Origin: Tetrastigma voinierianum
Lineage: Eukaryota; Streptophyta; Magnoliopsida; Vitales; Vitaceae
Direction: 5' to 3'
Length of the DNA stretch: 64,000 bases
Assembly: GCA_016808115.1 (NCBI GenBank)
Contig: JAEQBH010002434.1
Location: 204,088-268,087, forward strand
Every line of letters begins with the position of its first letter. The stretch's first letter is position 1. Of this stretch, positions 25,760 to 36,391 are shown piece after piece. The notes under the pieces were generated by a model, which ran no database searches, had not been told where the DNA came from, and saw nothing but the letters and a program-made list of their open reading frames with translations. The translations under genes were made by a program, and so were the position numbers.

Positions 25760-26316
25760 TTCCCCTACCATGGGTTAGGAGATTACATGATCTTCTCATG
25801 ATGCGGGTTTTGCTACGGTTCTTAAATTTGAAGGCAGGTGGCAGTCCTTTGGCCGAACATCTCATTGATTCCTTTTATCGAAGGGGTACGGACTCCTAGC
25901 ACATAAGCGTATCTCCCATGTTTGCAGATTCCCAGCTGGGCGGAGAATCGAGGCGTATGTGCACAGCTCTCAAACTCTTTTTCTATAAGTCTTTGAAGGA
26001 AATCAACCCAGTCTCTTTCGCGACCAAAGCCTTGTCAAGCCCCAGCACCTTAAATCCATAAATCTTTTGTTTACTTGCAAAGACAAAGTCTGTTTCTTAG
26101 ATTCTCCTTCCTTTGATTCATTCACCTTCTCTCTGTGCACTGACCTTTCAACTATCAAGCTGGTTCCTCCATTGCTGGTTGGGTTTCTTGTTCTGCATTC
26201 ATAACAATCTCGGACGGAGGTTCTAGGTGAACCTCCTCTACTCCTTGGCGATGTTCACTCATGAGTTTGTTAATTATTCTGTTTAGGTCCGGAACAGGGA
26301 TTTGGTTATCTGCCAT
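25760..26316 (-). pseudogene. Element A ORF3, N-terminal part ('putative plant transposon protein' type)
   Basis: Starts at 26314-26316 with MADNQIPVPDLNRIINKLMS and runs about 55 codons before a stop (…AMEEPA). After frame changes it gives VSFKDL, ESCAHTPRFSAQLGICK, then GVRTPSIKGINEMFGQRTA (about 25800-26020). These resemble the start of the plant-specific domain often called 'putative plant transposon protein', which occurs as an extra ORF in Athila-type elements. Its function is not known. The start MxDxxIxIPxLNxI is shared with the ORF3 of element B (45545). The frame is cut at 25755 by LTR F. Confidence 0.5.
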
Positions 26317-26439
26317 GGATGGGGATTTGGAATGTAGTATAGCACAGTTGTAGGGCTTTGGTAGTCAGAGAGAAGAGAATGGAGGTTGTTCAGAAAGGCC
26401 TAGTGGATTGGAATTTTGATAAATTGGCTGTTGGTTTGA

Positions 26440-26930
26440 TCTTTATGATGGAATCGCGATATCATCATTGTCTTATGGAATGTCGCGACATTAATCATTT
26501 AAGGATTACAACACTAATTGCCACTAAATATCCATATATAAAAGTTATTTGAATTTAGAAAGGTTTAAACCTCAATTTATTGCATTTAAACCAGATTCTG
26601 TTATGACTTCACGAAATTTTGTCCGAGCCCCAAAGTGGTCATGATACAATGTGCAAATTGATGCATCGAGGCCCTAATTCCCTTGAGTTTTTCCTGGTGC
26701 AGCCTAGATCCCGAATGTCGCGACATTGTATCTTATCTTAGTCTTTTTTGAGAAAGAGAAAAGAGAGAGAGAGAGAGAGAGAAAGAAACCACACACTTAG
26801 GTCGCGTGAAGTTAATGTTGTGACCTTCTTTTAGTATTGTTGCAACCTCGAGAAGGAGATTGGTCGTGATGTCAGAATTGATGTCGCGAGCTGACAAACT
26901 CTTATTCTCTTGTTTTCCAATTCAAACCCC
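26440..26930 (-). promoter_or_regulatory. TCGCGA-motif array upstream of ORF3 in element A
   Basis: Copies of (T)GTCGCGACAT and close variants at about 26454, 26483 (ATGTCGCGACATT), 26716 (ATGTCGCGACATT), 26800, 26818 (TTGTGACC), 26840 (TTGCAACC), 26864 and 26882. This lies between the integrase end and the ORF3 start at 26316, and repeats the motif that fills this element's LTRs. A GA microsatellite sits inside it (about 26756-26787). Confidence 0.6.
26756..26787. repeat. GA microsatellite
   Basis: An uninterrupted run of GA dinucleotides inside a purine-rich stretch between integrase and ORF3 of element A. Confidence 0.8.
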
Positions 26931-27419
26931 GGGGTGTGACACCTTTCAGTTTTACGGTCTTGAGAATGGTTTCAAATTCATACAGCCCGAGATCAATAAA
27001 GCTGATTCAAGCGAGCAAAAACGATCAACTAAATCGTTTCAATTATGCAGCAAATCAGCTCTTTGAAACATGGGTTTGTCTTTGGATGGAAAATAAAGAA
27101 TTCCCCAACCCAGTATTCATTTCTCCAAAACAATTAATATCGTGGAAAGTGTTTTCCTTTGTAGTCTTGTGTACACATAGTAGGCTGAATTTTTCTGAGA
27201 CTCAGCATCTATGTTCAAGTCCCTTACCGACCTGCAAGAATACACAAAGTTTTAAACGGGTATATATATAAAAACAATAACTAATAAAACATATTAGCTA
27301 GCAAAACATAAAAATAAAAATATTATTTGTGTAGGTTTTCTAATTTGCTCAGTGTTGAGTCCTTAACTAGACTTCTTGCTATGACTTCTTGTTTATGATT
27401 TTCTTCCTCAGAACTGAAA

Positions 27420-28654
27420 TCAATCATATTTCTTCCAAGATACTGCTTGTGTTTGTCCATTCACTTTAAACTCTGCCAGCTCTTGGTTTTTAATGTCAGC
27501 ACTTTGAAGGTTGTACCTTTTTACTATATAGGAATTCCTCCATTTTGACTTGGTTTCCACAAGAAAAATACTAGATTGGATAATAAGGGTTGTCTCCCAT
27601 CTGTTCCCTCCCTCAAATCTTTTGATCATGCCATTTCTTTGTCATCTTTAAGTGCAGCATTATCATAAACTTTATTTCTTAGCTCTTCCAATTCTGACTC
27701 ATGAATTAATCTCTTTCTTCCTTAAGCGACTTTGAAGTCAAAATTCAAGCTTATTGATGGCCCACATAGCTTTATATTCCAATTAGAGGGAGGTGGCAGG
27801 GTTTACTAAAGATGATCTATATGAGGACATTCGATGGGAGTTTTATATGGTCTGTGACACATAATGCATCATTAAGCTTTAAAGACCAATCTTTTCTTTG
27901 GAACTCCTTGTGCGAATTTTCTTTATCTCACATTGCATTTCAGCGCCCGTTGTTTGAGGGATGATAAGCCAAACTCATTATATGTTTTATTCCATACTTT
28001 GTTCCTTGAGCTTCTCAAACACCTTATTTGCAAATAGCTCCCTCTATCACTAATAATGGTCTGATTAATTCAATTACGCTCAGAATGTTTCTTTGTAAGA
28101 ATCCACATTGTATTAGCATCATTCTTAGAATGATTTGCTTCCACCCATTGGACCACATAATCCCCATATTAAGAGTATGTATATATTTCCCAAAGAAGAT
28201 GGAAAAGGCCTTATAAAGTCTATTCCTTGTCAAATAATTGCACCACGGGATACCATCGAGGGCATTTCATGCATTTTCGAGTATTTCCCATTCTTTGCTT
28301 GCGATACAAGAGTTTGCAGTAGAAACAAATCCTTGGCTTAAGTAGGCCCAATAAAAAACTTGGCCAGGCGAATTTGTGGGTTGTTTTGTCTCCTGCAAAG
28401 TGTTCTCCATAAGGCGATGCATGACATTCTTGTAAAATTCTTCCATGTTCACTTTCTGGTACACACCTTCTGATGGTCATATCAGCTCCTCTTTTGAACA
28501 ATAGTGGGTCATCCCAGATATAGAACTTGCTGTCAATTCTCAATTTCTTCCTCTGGCAGCATTCCCAGATTCCTAGTGTGGCCTCCCTGAGCAGAAAGTT
28601 CACTATATCAATTATACCAAGGTAATTGGAATGATAAGCGAAATAAGCGCTCAT
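27420..28654 (-). pseudogene. Element A integrase, decayed (zinc-binding, core and C-terminal parts)
   Basis: The longest clean frame in element A (28220-28654, 144 codons) holds the zinc-binding H2C2 region: FYIWDDPLLFKRGADMTIRR, CVPESEHGRILQECH, then GEHFAGDKTTHKFAWPSF, and in another frame KQRMGN. The catalytic core follows in pieces (VQWVEANHSKNDANT, then TIISDRGSYLQ). The Athila-type C-terminal region comes next (AMWAINKLEF), and 27420-27629 gives KWRNSYIVKRYNLQSAD and FKVNGQTQ. Integrase inserts the DNA copy into the genome. The core is broken by frameshifts. Confidence 0.8.
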
Positions 28655-28699
28655 CGAAAATTTTTAACTACTTCATTTCTTCTTAACTTTCATAGTAAT

Positions 28700-29870
28700 T
28701 ACATTCAGATTCTTGACCAGCTATCACATTGCCACAACCTTTCTTATCCTTGATCTCCAGATCAAATTCCTGTTGTAACAACACTCATCTAATCAGTCTT
28801 GGCTTAGCTTCCTTCTTAGCCATCAAATATTTGATTGTTGCATGATCAGTGTGGATGATGACATGGGACTCCAGTATATATGGCCTAAACTTTTCACATG
28901 CAAATTCACTTGGCCAACATCTTTTAGTGGTTAGTAGTTTTCTTGAGCTTCATTAAAGGTTTTGCTAGCATAGTATATTTTTAAAGCTTGTTGTCAGCAT
29001 ACATATAATCGGCTCCCATTATAGTCATTGGCATGCACATAATTTCAATTAACATTTTCCGTTTGGTTTAGCCATGATAGGAGCTTAAGGCTAATTTAGT
29101 TTAACTCCTCAAATGAATATTAGCAGGGACTCTGTCAAAATTAAACTTGGCATCACTATAGTAATCCTTAATGGTCTTGCTTATTTTGAGAAGTCTCTAA
29201 TAAATCTTCTACTCAAAACCCAGCATGTCCCAAGAAACTTCTTAGTTGTTCTGACCCTAATGCGAAATTCTAAGCTAAGTACAATGCCTTATGTCACCGC
29301 CAAATGGAATTTTCCCAATTCGGAGCTAGGTTCTTATCTTGAAAATACGTGAAGTACTGTCCCAAGTGCGCAAAAACGTGTTCAAAAGCTGGATCCATAA
29401 ACATGAAGTCATCCATGAATATCTCTATAACGTCTCTGCTAAATCGAGAACATAAACATCCTTACATCTTTGGAAAGTAGCGGGGGTATAGCCCAAATGA
29501 CATTCTTCACAAAAGCAAAAAGTACCATAAGGGCATGTAGTAGTTTTCTCCACGGTCCTTAGGTGCAATAGCAATTTAGTTATATCGAATATTCATCGAA
29601 AATGAAGTGAGGATGTCCTACTAGCATGTCTAACATCTGATCAATGAAAAGCAAAGGAAAATGATCTTTCTGGTTATGTGATTTTACGTAATCTATACAC
29701 ACCCTCCATCTACATCACTTAGTTATTGTAGGAATTAGTTCCATTCTTCTGCATTTTGATCTGATGAATCACCTTCACGGAACCATAGTTGGGCTCACCC
29801 GAGGGTGCGATGTTGCATAAATAAATCCACGCATTTAGCCATTTCGGTGCTTCGCTGCCCCAACATCTGT
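28700..29870 (-). pseudogene. Element A reverse transcriptase and RNase H, decayed
   Basis: Blocks in family order across several frames: VSPTMVP, VCIDYRK (near 29690-29710), HFPLLFIDQMLD, the catalytic box IFMDDF (29405-29422, the YMDD equivalent), DKNLAPNWENS, then FLGHAGF. RNase H follows with VIIHTDHATIKYLMAKKEAK (about 28800-28870) and RLIR. RT and RNase H copy the element RNA into DNA in the particle. Stops and shifts occur every few tens of codons. The motif set (IFMDDF, HTDHATIKYL) points to the Athila/TAT side of Ty3/gypsy rather than to chromoviruses. Confidence 0.8.
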
Positions 29871-30539
29871 CATCACGGGGTTGGAGTCTCCTTTGGTGTT
29901 GACTGATGTTTTTGCATCATCATTCAACGAGTTTTATGCATGCGAGTAGAAGGACTAATACTCTTTAAGATTTTCCAATTGACCGAGGCGCCTCTTTGTA
30001 TTTCCTTAAATTTGCAGCGGCCTTTGTTCTTCATTTTAGGTCAATTTAGGCGATATGATTCTGCTGGTTTCCCCTTTTACGGTTCTAAGAAGCATATTTA
30101 GGATAGTATTTAGGTAATTCTTTCAAAATTAGCCATACCTTATTTAGTCTCTGGTTCAGTAACTTTCTTTTCCTGGCTGCTTGAATTTTCTTGACTATTT
30201 TCATTTCAAACTCAAGACAATTTCCATGTTTTGCAAAGGAATCACGTGATTCATAATCAACTTCTGGATACTAGAAATTCATCATTTTCATTCGCCGATC
30301 TTTGAGATTCTGATCGGAGGTCCAGTCAAAGCTGATGGGACTCACATTTATCTGTTAAGATTTCCTACGTAACATCCAGTTGTGTCGAGCTTTGTTGAAA
30401 GTTGAAATTTGTACTTCATTCCCACCCTTAGGGTTAGCTCACCCTTTGCACATTAATAATCAAAGCGACTCAGGTTACTGAAATCTTCACAACAGCGAAG
30501 GGACTGATTGTCTTCTTCCATTTTCTTAACCACAAAGTC

Positions 30540-30770
30540 CACAGGAAGATAAATTTCCCTACCTTGACGGAACATCTTCAAGAACACTGGTTGAGCCATG
30601 GATCCTATCATCCATATGTAATATAATTTTGTTGGAGCAAGTTCCCCCCCGAACTCAATCTCTTACCCTTTGATAGGGCATCAAGTTGATCGTGGCTCTG
30701 AGTCCGCAGGCCTTCTTGAACTCATATTTCCCACTATTGAGCGGGAATGGGTGAAGCTGCACAGGTCCTT
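30540..30770 (-). pseudogene. Element A aspartic protease remnant
   Basis: Reads GKYEFKKACGLRATINLMPY, which lines up with the GNYEFKKALCDLGASINLMP active-site region of Athila-type proteases. The catalytic DLGAS motif has become GLRAT, so the aspartate is lost. Farther on, SVLEDV and KFIFL match the family's conserved GVLEDVLVKVDKFIFPVDF region. It normally matures the Gag-Pol polyprotein. Flanks (29870-30540 and 30770-31266) are gag/linker sequence too decayed to assign. Confidence 0.55.
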
Positions 30771-31265
30771 CATTTTTGCTCGTAGACTTCTAGAATGATT
30801 GCCTTGCAAGTGGCAATTAAGTTCACTGTTCTTCCTCAAACCGATACTTCTTCTTCTTGCTTTCGATGTCTATTATCAGAATTTTGCATAATTTCTTGGG
30901 GTATTTCAAGAATTTAGAAAATTGTTCTTCTTTCTTTGCTTTCTGAATCCTCTGTGGAAATGGGACTCTGAGGTGTAAGCTTAACCTTCTCCTTCTAAAC
31001 TACGCTCCTTTGCTTTCCCTCAGTTTCTTTCGGTTTGCACCTACTTTTTTTGTTTAGTCCTGCCGCCTTCTTTCCATTATCTCCTCCAGTTGCTTTCTTT
31101 GCTTTTTATTAGTCTTCTCTTTCTCTTGCTCTGTTACTCATTTCCTTGCCACTCCTGGTTGGGTACCATATCTGATCCTTTGGATTTTCGAGTGTCAGCA
31201 AGGGGCCCATTCTTATTCCCCGATTCACAAGGTGAGGCCCGGTTGACACATGTTTCCTTAGTTCT

Positions 31266-32518
31266 TTAGGGAAGCATTGGTGTTGGATTGAAACATTTGT
31301 GAATTGGATTTAAGAGCTTCCAACTCAGCAAATTTATGTTCATGGGTGTGAAGCAGCTTTTTGTTATCCCCCATGAACTGCAACATCTGCTTCTCAAATG
31401 ACTGGGTCCTCTTTTGATGATATTGTTCTTTGCTCTCTTGCTTTTCTTCTTTGTTGGAACCTTGGTGGATGATACCCTTGCTAGAAGTGCGCGCTGTCTT
31501 TTGGCCTTGTGATGATCTCCACCATATGAGAAATTCTCTCTCATGGTTCCTCAGTCTTTGGATTGTAATGTATTAGGCAAGTTAAGTTCGGCTTGAAATG
31601 ATAGCTTCTCTATTCGATGTTCGGGTAATTGGCCTCCTTAGCGTAAGGATCTTCGCTCGGTGATCCTCGGCACCATCTAACGATTCACCTCTCTACTACT
31701 CGATCATGACGAATGCAATTTTTTATCCGTTTATCCATCGCATTGCATAATAGCATCTAAATTTGCTTCCATATGATATCTTGTTGAAATTTAAATGACC
31801 CACCCCTCTTGCTTTGTTGTAGCTCCTTACAATTCGGATGGAGCTTTCATGTTGCATTTGTCTGGAGTACGCTATCAAATCCCTTGCCTCCTCGCACTTT
31901 TCCTCTTGAATGCCCCACAATGAAGCATCATGATACCCTTAGAAGTATCATTCGAGGTGATAGATGATATCCATTTGTCTTGGTCTATGCCGTGACATGG
32001 GACATCATGTGACCTTTTGTACCTTTCCCATGTAGTATACAAACTTTCATCCTCCCCTTGTTGGAACACTATTATTTCCCTTCTTCTTTCAATTGTGAGG
32101 GATGGGGGGAAAAATCTGCCTAGGAATGCTTCCATCAACTCTTCCCATGTATCAACTGAGCCATATGGTAATGATTCATACCATGTGGCTACAATATCTC
32201 TTAAGGAAAAGGGGAAGAGATGTAGCTTTATCACCTCATTCCCACCATTCGGTTTAAGCTGTGTTTGCCATCACAGGAATGCAAGGTGTTCATTAGGATC
32301 TTGATGGGATGACCGGTAAAAATGATTCTAGCCCCGAACCATGGTGATCAATCTTTGGTTTTTGCTTTCAAAGTTTGACTAGCCTCTATGCGAGGTTGTT
32401 TGATTGCTCAATATTCTGCTTGGATGATAGGCCTCCAGAAATCCTCCATTGTATCTTGAATGGAAGGCCTTCTCTTTGTAACATTATTCATTGCCATTCG
32501 ATTCTTTCCGTCTGCCAT
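31266..32518 (-). pseudogene. Element A gag (capsid/nucleocapsid polyprotein), decayed
   Basis: Start codon at 32516-32518 (MADGKNRMAMNN), then TMEDFWRPIIQAEY, a segment shared with the gag of element B. The central capsid-like domain is the best-kept part (31875-32234): FPFSLRDIVATWYESLPYGS, then TWEELMEAFLGRFFPP, RRREIIVFQQ and DESLYTTWERYK. This is the standard retrotransposon gag pattern in which these proteins assemble the virus-like particle. The C-terminal part (31266-31544) keeps ENFSYG, also seen in B. Frames change several times between these blocks, so no full product is possible. Confidence 0.8.
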
Positions 32519-32832
32519 GGTTGCTTTTCTATTAGGTATTTTTCCTTAAGCTCGCCGATGTTCTTTCAATTCAGTTCTACGAAACACTTATATCTGATTT
32601 TTGGCTTCTTGTGAATGAATTATCCTCCTGAAATGGAATATATTGAGATAAATTGGAAAGCCAGTGGTATCAAAAAATCATATATCTTTTAAGCTCTAAA
32701 AGTTAGTAACTTATAAACCCACTTCTTTATCAATTGTTTTTGTGTATTTTTTTATAAAATGAAGAAAATATTAAATTAGCATTTCTCTCTTTTATCGAAT
32801 ATTAATTTATTCATCCTTTAATCCTCGATACT

Positions 32833-32840
32833 TGGCGCCA
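32833..32840 (-). other. Primer-binding site of element A (tRNA-Asp type)
   Basis: TGGCGCCA just inside the 5' LTR. TGGCGCC is the complement of the tRNA-Asp 3' end used by Athila-type elements; downstream bases (AAGTATCGAGGAT on the minus strand) keep only part of the match. Confidence 0.55.
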
Positions 32841-32847
32841 TAAAACT

Positions 32848-35800
32848 TGTTTATCTGTGAGTATAGACTAAACATCAGATTTAACACTTTCCCGGGAGCC
32901 TTACAGAGCCTCACGCATCTATGTCAAAGTTGAATGGCGTTGTTTTGATAGTGAATAAAAATTGATTTTATGTTACGGAATTAATAATGGGTTTGATCTG
33001 ATACTTGCAGTCACATAGGTAATTCAAGTAGTAAAAATTGAATTGTAAGTCGAGATATCATTCCCATAGAGATTATTGGATTATCAAATCAACTACCCCG
33101 ACTATAAGATCCATACTATACGGATCTCAATGATAAATTTTATCAACTAAATTGAAGGATAATTGTCTAAAGAGAACATACATTTAGGATATTAAAATAA
33201 GCTCATGAAATTATATTAACTATAATGAGTTGGAGTGAATCAATTCTTTGTAAAAATGAACACTAACAGAAAATCACGTGAAGCGATTAAATTGCGCATT
33301 GTATCCATTTTAAAACCCTATCTAGAATTGGGTAGGAAGGATTTGTCAAAGATGCCCTAATAATGCGGTTTAGTTTTCTCTCTTATTTTCATTAAAAATC
33401 CTTGTTTCTCTCTCAAGACGAGAGATTCACAACATTCACTGTATTTTACACTCTTCTGAGAGATATAGGTATTTTTCTTTCTCAATACTTCATACTCCTT
33501 TCTTAGGAATGCAGTTTCACTTTAGTCGGGGTTGTTGCAGACTCCTACAACCTAATTGTTGGCTCATCACCAAATCTAGTAGATATTTCCCTTCCCTTGA
33601 TTAGATCTCTCCGACTAACACAGGGACCCGGGGTTTTCCGACCAAATTAAGGTGAAATCTGATTGTTGGTGAAATAAATGATCCCCCTCGACATCAAGCT
33701 ATGAGTGAGTTGGGAATTCGCCAGTGAACTCAGAGCCTATTAGTTCTCCAACAATGGTCTAACATACCTAAAAATTGAATGTTCCTAGCTCTCAGGAATC
33801 TCCATCTCTGTGTGACTCAGAGGGTCTCCTGGAAATCAGAGCGGGATCTGATCCCATGGAAGGTATTGAGAGAAACTACTGTAGAACAATTACATGAAGA
33901 ACACATCAATCGAATAAATCTCCCAGTATTCGGATACTTCCTTCTAATTTATGCGAGAAAAACGTAACTAACAATAAATTCAAACTAGTGGAGCTTCACT
34001 TCTCAAATTGCATTACAATAGACAGTAGGTGCGATCGATTACAGCCACTATAGTTCCGATAAAGTGGGGAAAGCGAATTCAGGAATTAGTCTAGATTTCA
34101 TTTAAACTCGGGCGGTAGAATTGTAAAGAAATTGAAATATCACTTCCAACCCGACATTCTAATATATCACAGCTGGTTGGATCAAGAAATTAAAGAAAAA
34201 GAAAAAAAGAAAAATTTATTCTAGTATCTGATGAGTCTTCCTGCCTCCTTTCCCGAACCAATGAGTTTGAAAGAAAAAAAACGGAAGCTACTTTACTAAA
34301 ACTGTGTATGCCTATTTATAATCTTCAGAAATTGGGCCTGATTCCAAGGCTCCAAGTGGATTTCTCTAAAATAAATGCAACAGTTCTGTTGGGTCGCGAC
34401 ACAACGAGCTGAAGTCACGACCTTTGAAATCCTTATGCAGTGCGGCCAAAGTCTGTTGTGACCTCGAAGTGGTATTGGCGTCCCTTCATTTATTCGCACA
34501 ATTGTTGAGCTGCGACCTGATGTTTTCTATTGTGACATGTTTCTTTTAGTTGCATTTGATTAGTGGTCGTGACATGAATTCTTTGTCGTGACCATATTAG
34601 TTGTAATCAGCGAGTGCAGTTGCGACCTCATTTTTCTGTTTCCACAGGATTGGTGTCCGACTCATTTGCTTATTGTCATCCTCCTTGCTTCTTGGTCACA
34701 GCTTCTCTTTCATATTGCGACATCATTTAGTTGTCTTGAGCTTTCAAGCAGGTCATGACTCAAGCTAACGAGAATGCCCTTTGTGCCTTATCATGACGTG
34801 GACATTAGATCATGACCAAGTATTTTCTTTAATTGCACCACAATTCTTGCTGGAAACCTCAAAGTATAACCATGACCATCCCTTCTTCCTATCGATTCGC
34901 AACCTCATTTCTCGGTCTCAACAGGTTCCCCTTCAATTTTCTATTTCGCGACGGCTGTTACGCCTTTTTGGAGATATATGTCATAGCGTCGGTTCCAGTG
35001 CGACATCAGTTCCTATTAACGAGTTATGTTGATCTTGTGTTGCGACCATGTTTTACGACCCTTCCAATAAATTCTATGTCACAACCTCGGTTCCATCGTG
35101 ACCTGCGTCTGTTTAATCGACCACTTGATCCTTGGTCACATCTCCCTTTATGTTCTGACCCTTAAAAATTTGTTTATGCGGTGGGTATCTTGTATGGCAT
35201 TTGGACATTAGGTCGCGACCCTAATCGTTTTCTTTCCCTTCTTGAAATTTATGTATGACCTTAAAGCGTATCGTGACATCAATTACGCCCATCTACAACA
35301 AGTAACCTCACTTCTTAGTCACAACATTTTAAAGCATGCAACTCATTTTATTTAATAACGACATGAATTCCAGTCGCAGCCATAGATTAGTGTCCTCGGC
35401 TCACATGTTTATGCATAGCATCAATTTTGGTTTGCTGCAATATGTCTTCAGCACTGCATTAAGGCCTCGAAGCGGTGTTGCGACATAAAGATGTTTTCTT
35501 ATCTATGCTCTTGTCTTGGGCGCTTCATGTATTTGCGACATAAATATCGATCCGACGCATGATTGAATCTCCAACTATATTGTTGTAGCAACCTTGAATT
35601 GCACGGTAGGTACACTTGTAAGTCCTTTCGACCATTCCTTCTTAGTACGATCCATTTTACATTGGAACCATCATTATCTTCTTTTTATGTCACGACACCG
35701 GCGATTGTAGCGATATAATCTCCCTTAGTTCGCCCTATCTTGGTTTGACGGGTTTTCATAACACATTGAGACGTTATCATTTGAAGTAGTGAGCTGGAAC

Positions 35801-36386
35801 TAATGGCGACTTTAAAATTGCGTGTGCTCTTGGTGCGTCGCGACCTCCGCAATCTATTAAGCCATCATTGTCTTCTTTTTGTGTCGCGACCTCAAAACGG
35901 TGTTGTGACATAATCTCCCTTGAAGTTCCTTCTATCTTGGTTTCAACCATTTCTCTATCATGACAACTTTTGTTGAAACGTTATCATTTCTGGTAGTGTT
36001 TGATTCTCATGCGATGACTTTATTGTTATTCTTAGTGCCTTCGTGACATCCGCAATTTGTTCTGACCATCGTTCTTTTTATTGTTGTGACTTGAAAGCGG
36101 TGTCAAGCGATATAAGTCTTCCTTAGGCCCGCCATCTCAACAACTATCCTTTGTCATAACAACTCATTCGGCCGCCGTGATATGACTTGGTGGTGACCTC
36201 GATTCTATCGCGGGCTCACCTGTCATTGGTATTTTTCACGCCGATCCTTGTTGGATTTTCATTTATGTAATAATTTTGTACAAAATAGAAATTTATTAAT
36301 AATTTTATATTTCTACATAAAAACAAACCAATTACATTGTAGAACAATGAAAAAATGGACTAAATTCAATGAGTTTTGACTTATCA
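32848..36386 (-). repeat. 5' LTR of element A
   Basis: On the minus strand it starts TGATAAGTCAAAACTC (36386 downward) and ends ...AACA at 32848, followed within 8 bp by the primer-binding site. This fixes it as the 5' LTR. It carries the GCGACCT/TCGCGA motif array at 34390-36240. Confidence 0.7.
34390..36240. repeat. GCGACCT/TCGCGA motif array in element A's 5' LTR
   Basis: Same array as in the 3' LTR, for example GTCGCGACAC at about 34393, GTCGCGACCC near 35212, GTCGCGACCT near 35837 and 35883; many decayed copies such as GTCATGAC and GTTGTGAC. Confidence 0.65.
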
Positions 36387-36391
36387 GAATA

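Larger units (their letters stand above)
12006..36386 (-). mobile_element. Element A: Athila-like Ty3/gypsy LTR retrotransposon, old and interrupted
   Basis: A full-span minus-strand element: 5' LTR 32848-36386, primer site 32833-32840, gag 31266-32518, protease about 30540-30770, RT/RNase H about 28700-29870, integrase 27420-28654, a motif-rich spacer 26440-26930, ORF3 in two parts (25760-26316 and about 21067-22130), 3' LTR 12006-15441. The gag-PR-RT-RH-INT order with a further ORF before the 3' LTR is typical of the Athila group. A possible GAATA target duplication lies at 12001-12005 and 36387-36391. LTRs G and F are inserted in its 3' half. Every coding part carries frameshifts and stops, and the two LTRs differ by many substitutions and indels, so it is long dead. 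Confidence 0.75.
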
